The translations under genes and the position numbers were made by a program. DNA of 64,000 nucleotides from Casuarina equisetifolia (Eukaryota; Streptophyta; Magnoliopsida; Fagales; Casuarinaceae): positions 6,579,501 through 6,643,500 of the forward strand of contig CM052361.1 in the NCBI GenBank assembly GCA_028551475.1. Direction: 5' to 3'. The notes beneath the pieces are model-generated. The model searched no databases. It had not been told where the DNA came from and saw nothing but the letters and a program-made list of their open reading frames with translations. Shown here in pieces: positions 43,774 through 55,884 of this stretch. Position 1 is the stretch's first letter. The number at the start of each line of letters is the position of its first letter.

Positions 43774-46230
43774 TTAGTAAGAGGATGAAGCTAGTCTCTC
43801 TAAATTGTCACAAACGTACCTCATAGAAGGTCTCTTTTCAGGGCTCTTCTGAACGCAGGCTAGAGCAATTTGAATTACTTCGACTATCTCCTCCTCCTTG
43901 TCTAAGTCATGAGCCATGAAAGGGTCTATGACACAGGATAGCGGCTTCTTTTCCTCAACGCTAATCTGAATCCACTGAACTAGATTAACTTCCAGAAGTC
44001 CTATCTTTATGACTGGAAATTTTCCAGAAATCATCTCCAGTAAAATTACTCCAAATGAATATACATCCCACTTCTGCGATGGCCTTGTTACTTTCAACGC
44101 TTCAGGAGCTTGATAACTAGATCCTGCCGTTACTGATGGACTTGATGGGAGGAATTCGTATGGAGAACTGCTTTGTGGTGTTCCATTAGTCACCTGTTCC
44201 AAATCACATGTTTGGGATTCTCGATCTGTATTAAACAGATGGCGAAGTCCGAAATCAGAGATATGGGGTTCCATGTTCTGCCCTAGGAGTACGTTGCTCG
44301 GCTTTAGATTTCCATGGACATACCTTTTGCTACTGAATTCGTGTAGATAGGCCAAACCTTTTGCTATTCCTTTCATGATTCTTAAACGTAAAGGCCATGA
44401 AAGTGGTTTGAAGGGCACTATTCCAGCTTTCCCTGGTCAGACCAAAACACCAATAATAATGTGAACAAATTGATCTATATGGAAATGCCAACTCTAATTT
44501 CAAAATGATGAAAACAGGATAATAGGGAAAACCATGCAGAAGCCGCCTTGAAGCTAGAATAGTAAATGTGTAGGTAAAGAAAGAGTGTCTCCACAACCGT
44601 TGATATATTTGTGTTTCGTTTACTAATGCTGGTTACCCAAGCGTACCTATATGCAGCTTTCTTGATATGCATCCTTTGAATAAACAGTGAGTGAAAAGGT
44701 AATAGTGGAGGAGGGAGAGCAGAAAACAACTCAAGTCCTTGTGACACGAGTTTGGCAAGGTAGAGTGAGAAGTTTACCATGAATTGCAGTGGCGAGGTCA
44801 CCGTTGGGTATATAATCATAGATGATCAGCTTCTCCTCCACAGACCAGCAATAAGCTCGAAGAGCCACGATATTGGGATGTCTAATTTTTCCAATGGCTT
44901 CTACCTCAGCCTGGAACTCCTTAAACCTTTGAGATCCTCCATCTTGTCCCAATCTTCTTACCGCTAAGACAGGCCCACCTTCAAGAACAACTTTATAGAC
45001 AATCCCAGCTCCACTCTTACCCAGAAGAAAAGCTGATGCTTTCAGAAGTTGGTCTAGATCAAAATTTGGCTGGTGTTCCAATTGCACAAAAATGTACCGT
45101 TCAATATTTTCTGGTAGGGTATCTGGATTATCTTTTGAAAAGCAGAAGAACTCTTTTCGAACCATCAATGCTCTTTCAAAACTACAGCCCCCAACATGTG
45201 CGCCACAGTTAGAAGTAGAAATCTTTCTGCACCGATAGGAGACCAGCCACGAGACAAGGACTATTCCTACCATGAAGCTCGCGACAACTGTGATAACAAT
45301 ACCAAAACTCAGGTCGCTGCCTTTCCTGTTCTTCCTAGGACTGCCACCTGAACTTTGACGTGGTAACTGAAATAATGTTTGAGAATCAGAGCAAGAAACC
45401 TTTAATGGAGCTCCACATAACAAAGGATTGCCGATGAAAGCTGTCGGTCCTAGATTAGACAGAACACCGTTTTGTGGAATAGGTCCACTGAGATTGTTAT
45501 AGCTGAGATCAATATATACTGTCTCAGGAAGGCCTTTTAGGCTTTCTGGGACAGGTCCACTAAGGAAGTTGTGCGATAGATCGAGAGTTCCTTCTAAGCT
45601 TGACAAATTTCCAATGCTGTGGGGAATCGGGCCGCCGATCCTGTTAAAGGAAAGATTGACTTTCTGAAGGACTACTAAACTAGTTCCAAATCCGTCCAGA
45701 AGCGGACCGGTTAAATTGTTTTGACTAAGGACAAGCACCTTTAATCTCTTGCAGTGAAAAATAGATGAAAGTATGGAGCCATTGAATGAGTTCACGGAAA
45801 GATCTAAGGTTTGCAGGTTCTTAAGCTTACCTATCTCAGAAGGAATAGGCCCAGAAAATGAATTTCCTGAAAGGACCAAGACTTTTAGCTCTCTTGCATC
45901 AAACAACTCGGCCGGCAAACTTCCGAAGAACTTGTTGTTCCGAAGATTAACATGGCGAAGTGAAGACAGATTTCCAAGAGCGGTGGGGAGAAACCCCACA
46001 AGATTATTATTTGGAATGCTGAGAGAGACGACTTTGTCTTCTCTGCATGTAACGCCGATCCAAGAACACGGGCTTGTGTCTGAAGAGTTCCAGTTATTCA
46101 GACGGCCATCGGAGCTGTTTCCAACGGCCTGTTTTAAGGACAAAAGAGCGAAACCTTCATCGTTTAGTGAATCAACAACTGCAAGACAACTGTATATGAG
46201 AAAACACAAGCTAATTATTCGGAACTTCAT
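43774..46230 (-). CDS. LRR receptor-like pseudokinase, ZAR1-type (LRR-III/VII-like)
   Basis: Two exons on the minus strand, 46230-44778 and 44432-43774 (G|GTAAAC donor, ACCAG acceptor, phase 1), giving 703 residues. Signal peptide 1-21; N-cap 22-62 with '[10 protein letters not shown]'; seven or so LRRs at 66-260; cap with [11 protein letters not shown]; membrane helix about 308-331; kinase-like domain about 400-695. The Lys of VAIK is Arg (AVRR, residue 425), the Asp of HRD is Asn (HGNLKPSN, residue 526), and DFG is kept (544-546). Together these predict little or no phosphotransfer and a scaffold or allosteric role. Family members such as Arabidopsis ZAR1 act in cell-division and calmodulin/G-protein signalling; the exact orthologue is not assigned. 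Confidence 0.88.
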
Positions 46231-49200
46231 CTTCCGGAAAAGAGAACCTCGAAGAGGACACGATAGAGAATGGTGCTTCCCGGGGATCGCCTTATTTACG
46301 AGGGATCCTGAAAGAGCCTAGGATTCCAATGCAAGGACTCCAAGAGGTTATGCAAAATGTCTCAAATGCTGGCTTCTGCAAACAGATATCATAAACTAGG
46401 AGGTGGTAGTCACTCGTGAAATTTACTGGAAAATAAGTTCTGGAGCATGAAATTTCTTGGCATATAAAGTGGACAAAACTATGCTTTCTGCCTCTCTTGC
46501 ATGGTAGTTACCTTCTCTTTGGGTCTGAGGACAAAAAGTTTGTCATTTGTCAGATTTGCCAGGACTACCTTCCTGCAGACGCAACCAACATGATAAATGC
46601 CTTATCAAGTCAAAGTTCTGGTGCTCAATAATAAATTTCCACCTTTTGTGATCACATTTTCTCTTTCATTCTCATTTCAGGCTCCATCAGCGATCGAGTT
46701 GATGAAACTTAAAAGGAGAAAATCTACGAGTCCTGAAATGTCCTCTTTGCTTTTTCAGGCAAAGAAAGTCGTCTTGCGGTCGTTTAAAGTCGAAAGAATT
46801 CCAGCCTACATCGGCGTGATTGGAGGCGACGTTTGGTGCGTACAACCGGAGATGACTGCGGCAAGACCAGTTTGGTGTGATTGGCTTCTCTTTCTTCCTT
46901 CTTTCTACGACGACGAGCCAATGGACTCCAAGGACTCAAACATTATGTTGACTTACTTTCTCGTCCCATGAGTGGCGCCACCGATAATGGTAGAGTCCTT
47001 GCGGCATGGAAAATCATAATCAATGGTCAGTAAGTCCTTGCTAAAGTCTAAGGCACCAATAAGATACCATGCAATTCTACATTTTACGGTTTTGATTAAA
47101 ATTTTTAAATAATATTTAAGTATAGAATTATTCTTTTTTATGCTTCTGTGTTAAATTTTAAGCTTACTTTCATGGTATCAAGATTAAGTTAATCTACTTT
47201 AGTTTTTGTTTGACTTTGATTTATTTATATCTACTTAGTATGTAAGAGAGTATTAAGAACAAAATTCTCAAACTAAAAATATAAGCTTGTTGAGTAAGTT
47301 TAAATGCGAAATTATTATTTCATATTTACGAGTTAACTTTTATATTAAATTTTAAACCTAATTACCATTTGTATAAATAATTTTAATCACTGTTCCATGG
47401 TCTTGGCTTCTTTAATAGATAGGGTTCTATCATTCTAGACAAAGAAAATTAGCTGCGTAAAATATTAACTTGCTCCTTGACTTTTGTCCCTATGAGAAGA
47501 ATAAAAGAAAAGAAAATGAAAAGGTAGGAGATGCTTCTACAACAAATCAGAAAATTAGTTCCCACTAACAGAGGATGTCAATAAAAAACTTACAAGTGGC
47601 CACTATCTTTAGTTTTTTTCTTAGGATGGTTAACCTTTGTTGAAAGTGTTTAAACTAACTGATTTGAGTGATTAACCACTTCCATTAACATGTCACCTCC
47701 TGCATTGGCTTTGGATTCCTAATCACCTCCAAAAGCAATCTGTGCATAATCAACTATTCACTTTCATGATCACCTTTTTAGCAATTTTTTTTTTTATATC
47801 AGATATGGATGACATTACCAAAATATTTAAAGCTGCAAGGCCCTGCAATACCCTCTGAAAGTCTGTTCGCTACCATGTCAACTGTTGTTTGCTCATAACT
47901 ACAGAGAGTCATCGATTTGAAATTGATGAATTCCAAAACTAGAAGTTAAAAGTAGAGCTTTTATTTTCTACTAAGTTAGTACTACCATGATCCTATATTC
48001 AGCGTCCAGTAAAGACCTATAACTGCATCTTTGGTTCAATGTGCACCTAAAATTTGGATATTTCCATAAAATAACATCAGGAGACAGATTTTTTTCTATT
48101 TTTTATAGGTTTTTCTTGTCATGGTGGAAGAACATCTTACGATATATTTCAAGTAATATAAAGGAGTCTAAGGAGACGACTCAATCACATAACTTCATAA
48201 TGTTAACGAGGCTGCCCCACTATCACTGAGAGGAAATGATGAACTGTCTTGCACACACTGCCACTCTCAGCTCTGCGTCATCCATTGCTATACACTCACG
48301 GCCAAACCAGCCACGATGTCGTGCCGAGTCACATGAATGTAGCCACCAACTCTCACAACTAGCCTTCACCAAATACCTACATGGCAGTGAAAAGAAATGC
48401 AGCAACAGCAGTAGGAGGAGGCAAGCACAGTCTCCACTGTAGAGACCTATGCAGCTCCATGGCCGGACCCTGACCTACCCTCAGAGACTTCGGCATAGCG
48501 TTGATGAATCTTTACTCAGGAAAATATGAGGGACAGGTGTCGAAGAAGATGAAAGACCTCGCCGACCCTCTGAAGATTTACCGTTTACAATCTCACTGAC
48601 TCTCTGGATGTTTTACCAAGCACGAATAGCTTTTCTTTTGTGTAGCCGTAAAAGCTATAAATATTAAGATATTATGCATGAGGACTCATGGTGTGTTAAG
48701 TGAGCCTTTTGTATATGAACTTTTTACGTTTATGAGAAAATATATATCGGTTTTTGTGTATACGTTTCTCATAACACCTTTGTTGCTCGAGCCAACGACA
48801 TAAACATTACTTTAGTGTGGTCAATGTAGAGCCTGCAGAAGTAAACGTGACCTTCGAGAACTTCGCCTCGCACTTGCCTCGGTTGACATTGTTTAAAGTG
48901 TTGATCCAGAATAAAGGGTTGCCCTTAAGAGCCATCACTTCCAAGGGAGCTTAATGAGAAACTTAGTCGAGACCAGCATACCTTGCTGGAACGATAAACA
49001 GCAGCCTCAGATAGAGAAAAAAATAGGTGGTAAATTATTAACTCTTCACTGTATGAAGTATACTGGAACTAAGCAGCAGCGCCGTAGTACATCCACTAAT
49101 TTATTGGGGGGGAAAAAAAATTGTAATGCTTATCAAAACTCATCAACCTCAGATCATATCAGAAACTAAAATTGGGAGGGTAATTTTATCAGGGAGTATA

Positions 49201-49443
49201 GGCACAGGAGTCCTCCCTCATACCCAACATCATATAGATCTGTAAGCGTTACAGTTCGATGCCTTGTACTACGCGGGGAGTTTCATTTCTTTGAAGGAAA
49301 GCAAAATGAAACCTTGATGGGGAGCACTTTCTGGGAACACGCAATTTCGTGTTATCTCCTACAACTAAAAAAAGTGTCACGGCTACTTTCTCCTCTGAAT
49401 TCAAGATTGGAGGCGCAAATGGATCTACCGAATTTCAAGCAAC
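46231..49443. other. Spacer left of the WEB gene
   Basis: It includes the promoter of the receptor pseudokinase gene (just right of 46230) and the WEB 3' region. The frame 46597-46971 is open for 124 codons but shows no family feature. AT-rich sequence dominates 47040-47480. No transposon was recognised. Confidence 0.45.
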
Positions 49444-51479
49444 TTACAGATCCCTGTCAATTCTCTTGCCGCTAAACAACTTGGCCAGATTTGGCACTAC
49501 TTTGGTTCTCTTCTTAAGCGTGAAAGAATTAATATGTCGACCTCCTGGTGAGGCTACCTTTCGTACTCTTGGTGAGGCTGACTTTTGAAACTTAGCTCGC
49601 CTGGATGGAGTCACATTTCCATTATCTTTAGTAGATTTTGGTAGCAGTGCTGGTGACAGGTTTTCAGCTTCCGCATTTCCCAGATTCTTCTCATGTTTCT
49701 GCCGCCGGTCATGTAATCCGTCCTCAATGATTCGCTTTACAGACGGTGATTTCTCTGTTCCGTAAGCCTTTGTTTTTTCCTCCAACCTCATCTCTCTGTT
49801 CTTTATCTCAGTTAATTCTGCTTTCATCAATATTTCCTTCTCACTGGCCTTTAGAGCTTCAATCCAAGCATGAGCTGCTGCAACCTTCTTATCAGCAATT
49901 TCTTCTGCCACACCGGCACGCCCAGTTAAATACTCATATTCGAACTTTGAAATGGTGATCTTAGAACTATGCTGAGATGCTGAAGCCCTGGCCCTCATGG
50001 TGCTCTCAGAAAGAGTTCTCAATTTCTCAAGAGCTAAAGCTTCTGATGATTTGACGACCTCAAGCTCTTGCATGGCAATCTGCAATCTTTCCTCAGTTAC
50101 GTCCAACTCAGACTCAGTTTTTAGAATCTCTGCCTTAATGATTGCGGTTTCTGCTACAATAGCCTCCCTTTCTTTCTCTGCTGTCCCTACCTCTGTTTTA
50201 AGCTGGTCAAGAGTAAGGGATAGATTGGATAAAATTGCTTGAGTTTTTTCCTCGGCTGCAGATACTGATTTTAACTTGTTATTGGCTCTTAGAAGCTTTG
50301 AATGGATGTTTTGAACGGCTAAATCTGCCTTCTCCTCTCTTTTCTTCGACCGAAAAGCCTCTTCTGTGATATGCTTTAACTCCGTTCTTATAATATCCAT
50401 CGAGCTCATTAACTGAAAACTTTCTTCTCTTACCAAAGCCAATTCATTTTTCGCTGCCTCTAGCTCTTCTCTAATTGACTGTAACAATGGCGGAGCTTCC
50501 AAGTCTTCCCCTTCTTGAAAACTCTCTCTTTTCAAGCTATCGTTTTTCTGGACCTTATTCTCCATTTCTCTCAGTAGCTTTAGTTCACTTTCTAACACAT
50601 CAATATCAGAGAGTGTGGTTGCCAATTTTGTTTCAAGCTCTTTTGATTGGTCAATCTCTTCAATCATTTCCTTCATCTTCTCCCTGGTTTTCTCGATTGC
50701 AGCTGAGAATTCAGTGGCTTCCTTTACTCTCTGAGCTTCTATCTCTCTGAATTCCTTCAAGGCCTCAATCCTAGCCAACTCAACAAGCACTTGTTCTTCG
50801 TCGGCTTTCTCAATCTCCTTCCTAAGGGCTTGAACAGAGCTCGAACAAGACATAATTTTAGAACTTGAGGCTTGAACTTCCTTCTCCATTCGAGATTTCT
50901 CTTCCGAAACACAACCCAAATCTAGCTTAAGCTTACTCAACTCCTGTTTCATAAATTCCAGTTCCCTCATTACTTCTGCATACTGGTAACTCTTGATATT
51001 CCTTACAGCCAATTCCTGTTCTTCACGACTCCCTCGATTCCTTTAGCATCTCAATGTCTCTCATCTGTGCCTTTGTCTTCGAGTTAGACTTCTCAATTAA
51101 CAAAGTTAAATCTTGCACTGTCTTCTTTTCATTCGAGAGCTCAGATTCTGCTTGAGCTTTTACGGACTCTGCAGACTTTTGGCTCTCCTCGTATCGACCA
51201 ATGTCCCTCCGTGCTATGTGCAGTTCCTGTGCTCTTGAAGAGGTCTTGTTAAGAATCAAAACACAGTTATATCAGAGGAACACCAATGGCAGGTAGTGTA
51301 TGAAAAAAAGGAATGAAGATGGTGAAATGGATTTAGACAGTTCTTTTGGAATATACCTCCGAGAAATCCATCTGGGCTTTCTTGAGTGGACCACTTTCAG
51401 GAATCCTATCTCGATACAGATTAATGGCTGCTTTAACAGACCCAATTCTTCTTCTGTTACCAAATTCTGCTCTATCCAT
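49444..51479 (-). CDS. WEB-family coiled-coil protein with a one-base frame break
   Basis: Coding exons on the minus strand: 51479-51357 and 51244-49444, phase 0. Exon 1 encodes MDRAEFGNRRRIGSVKAAIN, ending QMDFSE. Exon 2 starts TSSRAQELHIARRDIGRYEE. The protein would be about 640 residues, mostly heptad coiled coil, with the family block 'ITISKFEYEYLTGRAGVAEE' and a basic Ser/Pro-rich tail. WEB proteins (WEB1/PMI2 relatives) act in chloroplast photorelocation and other cytosolic roles. Near 51030 an extra base in a GGG run moves the frame: the first part stops after 'KESRES', while EEQELAVRNIKSYQYAEVM continues in the other frame to TAA at 49446-49444. This is either a recent pseudogene lesion or an assembly error. 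Family assignment is secure; orthology to a named member is not. Confidence 0.82.
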
Positions 51480-51485
51480 TTTTGC

Positions 51486-51753
51486 CTGTTGGGAACGAAA
51501 ATAAGGAAAATAGCATATATTTATCAGTCTAGAATTCTTCCCATAAAGTTGGACATTGCAGCCAACTTCTTGACAATCAAAACCCGGATATGCTGAGAAC
51601 TAACATAAGTACAGTAGAGCCCTATTTTCTCCAAACCAAGTTACAAGTCTTACCATGAAAAACATTTCCTTTTTCAAACCACAGAAGCATATTCACTTAC
51701 AAATATTAATCGACAAAAAGTATGAGATTGATAACAGATACACAAACGCTTAC
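51486..51753 (-). other. 5' UTR intron of the WEB gene
   Basis: On the minus strand CCACAG|GTAAGC gives a strong donor at 51753 and CCCAACAG|GCAAAAATGG an acceptor ending at 51486, six bases before the ATG. Introns directly before the start codon are common in plants and often raise expression. Confidence 0.65.
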
Positions 51754-51829
51754 CTGTGGATTCTTTTGGATATAGTGTGATACTCCTGTTTCTAAGACGA
51801 AGGCTGAGTTGAAGCCACAGAGAAGCATT

Positions 51830-52900
51830 TAATTTTCAGTGGGCAATACCGAGAAGAAGGAACAGAGAGATAAAACGGCAAAGAAGACTGAATCCTGATG
51901 ATTGGCTGATGTTGGTTGCAAGTACCACCGCCAGCCATAATTATGCCTTTTCCTTGCCTTAAAATAATTGCTTCGAAATGTCTTTCTTTTCTTTTTTTTT
52001 TCTTTTTGTCTTTTTTTAAAAGGGGACCCCATTTTGGCCTATATTGTTTAGGACCCCAAGTACTTTAGCAGAAAAAAAAAAAAAAGGAATAAAAAAAAAT
52101 TTTACCCCAGCCAGCATTATGTTCTAATTTTTACACTGAGATGTTGATTAGTTCTTCGAAAATATCGTGTATAATCACTATAGTGCAAGTAATTAAGTGT
52201 AACTAGGTTGCATTTGGATTAAAAACCAAAAAACAAAAGCAAAAAGACTACAAGCAACGGTCAGCTGAGTCGTTTTTCTGATGATGTGTTATCACAATGG
52301 CCGTCAACAGAAGAAAACGGGTGGAAAATGGATGGAAGGAAGCCGCTTCCCCCCTTCTCAGCCATCGGACTCTTTCTCCGTGGGGCCGCTGAGAACTCCA
52401 TTTTGTCACCATGCTTGTCGATATTTACTTCCAAGAAAACTATTCACAGCCACCCAGCAAGCGATGGGGCTTGGACGTTCATAAATGTTAATCCATTCAT
52501 TCAAAGTCCAAAAGCCACCTCTAAAATGAAGCTAATTTTTGGGTATTTTTACATTATTTTCATGCGTGGATCTTCCACCACTACAACCAATAGTACCATC
52601 TTACATCTAGTTTATCCTAATTAATAGCTTAGAAGTCTCTTCCATTAAAATAAATCCAAAGATTATACTCTCTACACACTTTATACAATTAATTTTTCTA
52701 TACCTAGAAAAACTACAATCATATTGGACACTCAACACAACATAGACATGCAATTTTAGTGTACTCGCACTACCCTTAATGCTTTCACACTAGAATATAA
52801 AAGCCCTAAGCGAACCTAAAACTTGGATTTTTCCTCAAGGAACTCTAATTCCTATTTTCTTAAATATGAGTTATAATCAAGCTATAAAGCATATAATCTA
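51830..52900. repeat. WEB upstream region, duplication copy 1
   Basis: The 5' UTR/promoter stretch has a second copy at 55885-57060. Shared phrases: 'ttttcagtgggcaat', 'gattggctgat', 'ccttgccttaaaataattgc', 'gtcaa[c/a]agaagaaaacgggt', 'gctgagaactcc', and later 'agtctcttcca...aaataaatccaaagatt'. Copy 1 is joined to the WEB gene; copy 2 has no gene beside it. Confidence 0.75.
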
Positions 52901-53089
52901 GGATAAATAAGTGGTCTCCATTAATTAGAGATAATAATCATCACTTTAATGAGTTGTCTATCTATAGCAGAACTTATTTCTATACTTTTTCAAATTTTTG
53001 TGTAGGGAAATATACTTGATTTAAGTCATTAGAAGTTAAGCTCTTTTTGAAAAGTTAGCAATGCTATTTATCATTTTTCATGTTGTCAA

Positions 53090-53290
53090 ATCGCGCGCCG
53101 AAAGCTTAGTAAAAATTTTGCATACAAAAGTCCATTTAAAACTTTAGGCATAAAGCCCATTCAAAACTTTGGACGTTAAGTCCATTTCAATTTTCGGGCA
53201 TGATGGCCTTATTTCAAGTTTCAGGCCGACAACCCATTTAAGTTTTGATGCATAACGATCACACTTCAGTTTTCGGGCACGACGGTCTTT
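53090..53290. repeat. Degenerate tandem repeat, unit about 35-40 bp
   Basis: The phrase 'gcccattcaaaactttgg' recurs in altered forms: 'gtccatttaaaactttaggc', 'gtccatttcaattttcgggc', 'ttatttcaagtttcaggc', 'cccatttaagttttgatgc', 'cacttcagttttcgggc'. The repeating GC-bearing unit contrasts with the AT-rich surroundings. Confidence 0.6.
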
Positions 53291-53299
53291 TTATGTTCA

Positions 53300-54445
53300 A
53301 ATTTCCATATCAGGAATAACGCACATGTTTCCTTGTTAGGAGCTATTTGAATTTCATTCCTTAACACATGCCTTTAGTTGTAGTCGTTTATACAACTTGA
53401 ATAGCTGTAGTCGTTTATGCTTCAAGTAAGATGAAAATTTCAGCTTGGACACTATTGTCATCTTTCTTTCCTTCCTTTTTTTTTTTTTTTTTTCAAATAG
53501 TGTTAAGCCCCATATTAGAGTTGCTACCATGAGATTGTGATACTTTCAGAGTTGCTAGCGTTAATTGTGGCTTTTGGTAGAATTTTCAAATTTGGGCTTT
53601 TTCCAACAAAGAATGATCTTTAACAAAATGCAAATAACTAAGATGTCAATTAAATAATAAAATTATCTACATTATCATAAGATAATAGTTTGAAAAAAAT
53701 TACTTAAAATCAATCAATCTTGTTGTAAATGACAAAAACTTGAAAGACAATCACACATTTTAGTGATAATTACTTACCTTATAGTTGGACTCAATTCTCG
53801 TCTTACGAATTGAACAAAATGGATATTATAAAACGAAATTAAGGAAAGGATTTTGAAATTTTTATTTTTCATTGATGAACTTAGGAATTTATGCTTATGA
53901 TTAAAGACTAAGGTTTGCTATTGATCCCTTGTTGTTTTCGGTAAAATTATATTGGTAATTTTTTAATTTATGAATCATTTTTCAATTATTCGAATCATTT
54001 TATATATCAAGTCAATTTGAATATTTTTAAATTAGTCATACACAAATCCCAGTGCATATTTTTCCCACGCTAAACAAATGAAATTAGCCCATGAGCTCAG
54101 CCATTTACTATCCTAATTGCGTGAAAAATAGGTTAGGGTTTCTCAGGTTGCGATACTTGAATTGGATGCCCTAAAAATTTCTCTGATAATTCTCTTTGCA
54201 TATTTTATATTTTAAATTCTTTTGTTGTATGGGTGTTAACATATCTATTTAAGGTTAGCCAAAAGAAAAAAGAAAAAAGAAAAGAAAAAGAATAAAATTT
54301 TAGGTATATTAAATATATTTCTGTGTCTAACATATGTAAGGAAAAAAAATTATATAACAAAATTTGTACATAGTGATTCATGGGGAAATTCTTTGACTTA
54401 GTGTAGGCCAACCCTTGACCAGACTCAGTCAAAATTCAATTCCCC
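53300..54445. other. AT-rich spacer
   Basis: No gene recognised. It contains a poly(T) run near 53475-53494 and an A/G-rich tract near 54260-54290. Confidence 0.4.
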
Positions 54446-54775
54446 ATCTCCTCAACATATATTAAAATAGTACTCATAAAGTTTAAAAGATCCTCTTTTG
54501 GTAGACTTAGCTAGCACATTAGAAATTGTTTAAAAGAACGAGTAGGAATATCAATCTGAATTCGCATTAAAATGGTTTAAAATAAAGAGTTTGCATTAAA
54601 ATATCAGTCCCCAACACATATTAAATAGTGCACATATTAAAATAGTTTAAAAGATCCTCTTTTGGTTGACTTAGCTACCACGTTAAAAATAGTTTAAAAG
54701 AACAAGTAGGAACATCAATCTGGGTTCGCATTAAAATGGTTTAAAATAAAGAGTTTGCATTAAAATAAAGTTTTC
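54446..54775. repeat. Tandem repeat, about 165-175 bp x 2
   Basis: 'tttaaaagatcctcttttgg' begins a block at about 54482 and again at about 54647. Each is followed by 'agacttagct'/'tgacttagct', 'gtaggaa[t/c]atcaatctg', 'cgcattaaaatggtttaaaa' and 'aaagagtttgcattaaaat'. A further partial unit, 'gaagagtttgcattaaaat', follows at about 54783. Confidence 0.75.
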
Positions 54776-54954
54776 AGGTATGGAAGAGTTTGCATTAAAA
54801 TACTCACTTCAGGATAAAACTTCCGGTGAAGATCGAGCTTGTTTGCTGCGCCATTGTCCACATCCAGACAGCCCCTCGACGACGGCCGATTCGCCTGAAA
54901 GAAATCCTTATCGGTGCCCCTCCGACCAATTCTCTCGCTTTAACCTCCCAAAAG

Positions 54955-55000
54955 GTTCTCTCTCTATCTCTCTCTATCTCTCTCTCCTCCCCTCTCCCCC
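54955..55000 (+). repeat. (CT)n-rich microsatellite
   Basis: 'tctctctctatctctctc' repeats run into a C-rich stretch. It sits behind a short GC-richer segment (54820-54955) with an open frame that I could not assign to a family. Confidence 0.6.
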
Positions 55001-55019
55001 CTCACTCACAATGAGGTAA

Positions 55020-55884
55020 TAGGGTCACGGAGGAACGGATGTTCTCTTAGGTGGATTACAATAGTTTTGGATAAAATGGAGCTTCGGGACACCAATTCAT
55101 TCTTAGAATTGTGTGTGGAGGGTTGGAAGAAGGCCGTTTCCTACCAATTCATTGTTAGAAGATTATTGGGCTTGGGCTTGGGCTTGGCTAGGGAGATCCG
55201 TTTAGTTTCTCTCAATTGAAACGAGGAAAAATTTGGGTTCGGTCATGATTTTATCATACTTTCTCAGCCTGCTTGACTTTATTGTGATAAAGAAATTTAC
55301 GGGAGGACTATTAAGGTGAGATACGTATCTAGTGATGTCTATTACTGCCTGAGGGTTTTCGGGTATTCAACGTTGTTTTTCTGTTGATAGGCACGCTATA
55401 ATCGACAATGAAAGTGAGAAAAAGATAAAAACTTTTTTATTGGATCTCTAACATGTCCTCACTGTATTATGAATGTGTCTTTGGGTCCTTTTGGTTGCAT
55501 TAGAAATCCACAATTTTTGGCTGCCAGTCCATATTATGCATGTCTACACAGTGTATATATGTAAATATACGTGTATGTATACAGATTTTAAGAGGTTGCC
55601 TATTGAAGTAGGGCTTATCGATCCATTTCGTAAGACCTGGCTAAGTCACTATTGGAAAGCAATTAAATTGTGTCTTTGTGATTGCAAAATATCAATTCAA
55701 TGCCACCTAGATATGGTTATTTACTCGCAAACGATGACTCAGATGGCTCGTGCTGTTTCCTTTTTGGTCAGAGTGAACAATGATTCAATACTGAAGCACT
55801 GTTTTTTCATGTATTTTTCATGCTTGATTTTAGATTACTTCAGCACGTAAATAATAGTCTCTTCAGTGACATTAGGCTTAGAGA
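55020..55884. other. Spacer with an unassigned frame
   Basis: The frame 55473-55850 (125 codons) has no start context, domain or repeat that I recognise. A 'gggcttgggcttgggcttgg' triplication lies near 55170. No other feature was seen. Confidence 0.35.

Noticed and set aside
46597..46971. 124-codon frame between the pseudokinase gene and the spacer
   Set aside because: No recognisable domain, splice partner or repeat; it could be chance.
55473..55850. 125-codon frame rich in Cys, His and Tyr
   Set aside because: Composition follows AT-rich DNA; no domain or start context.
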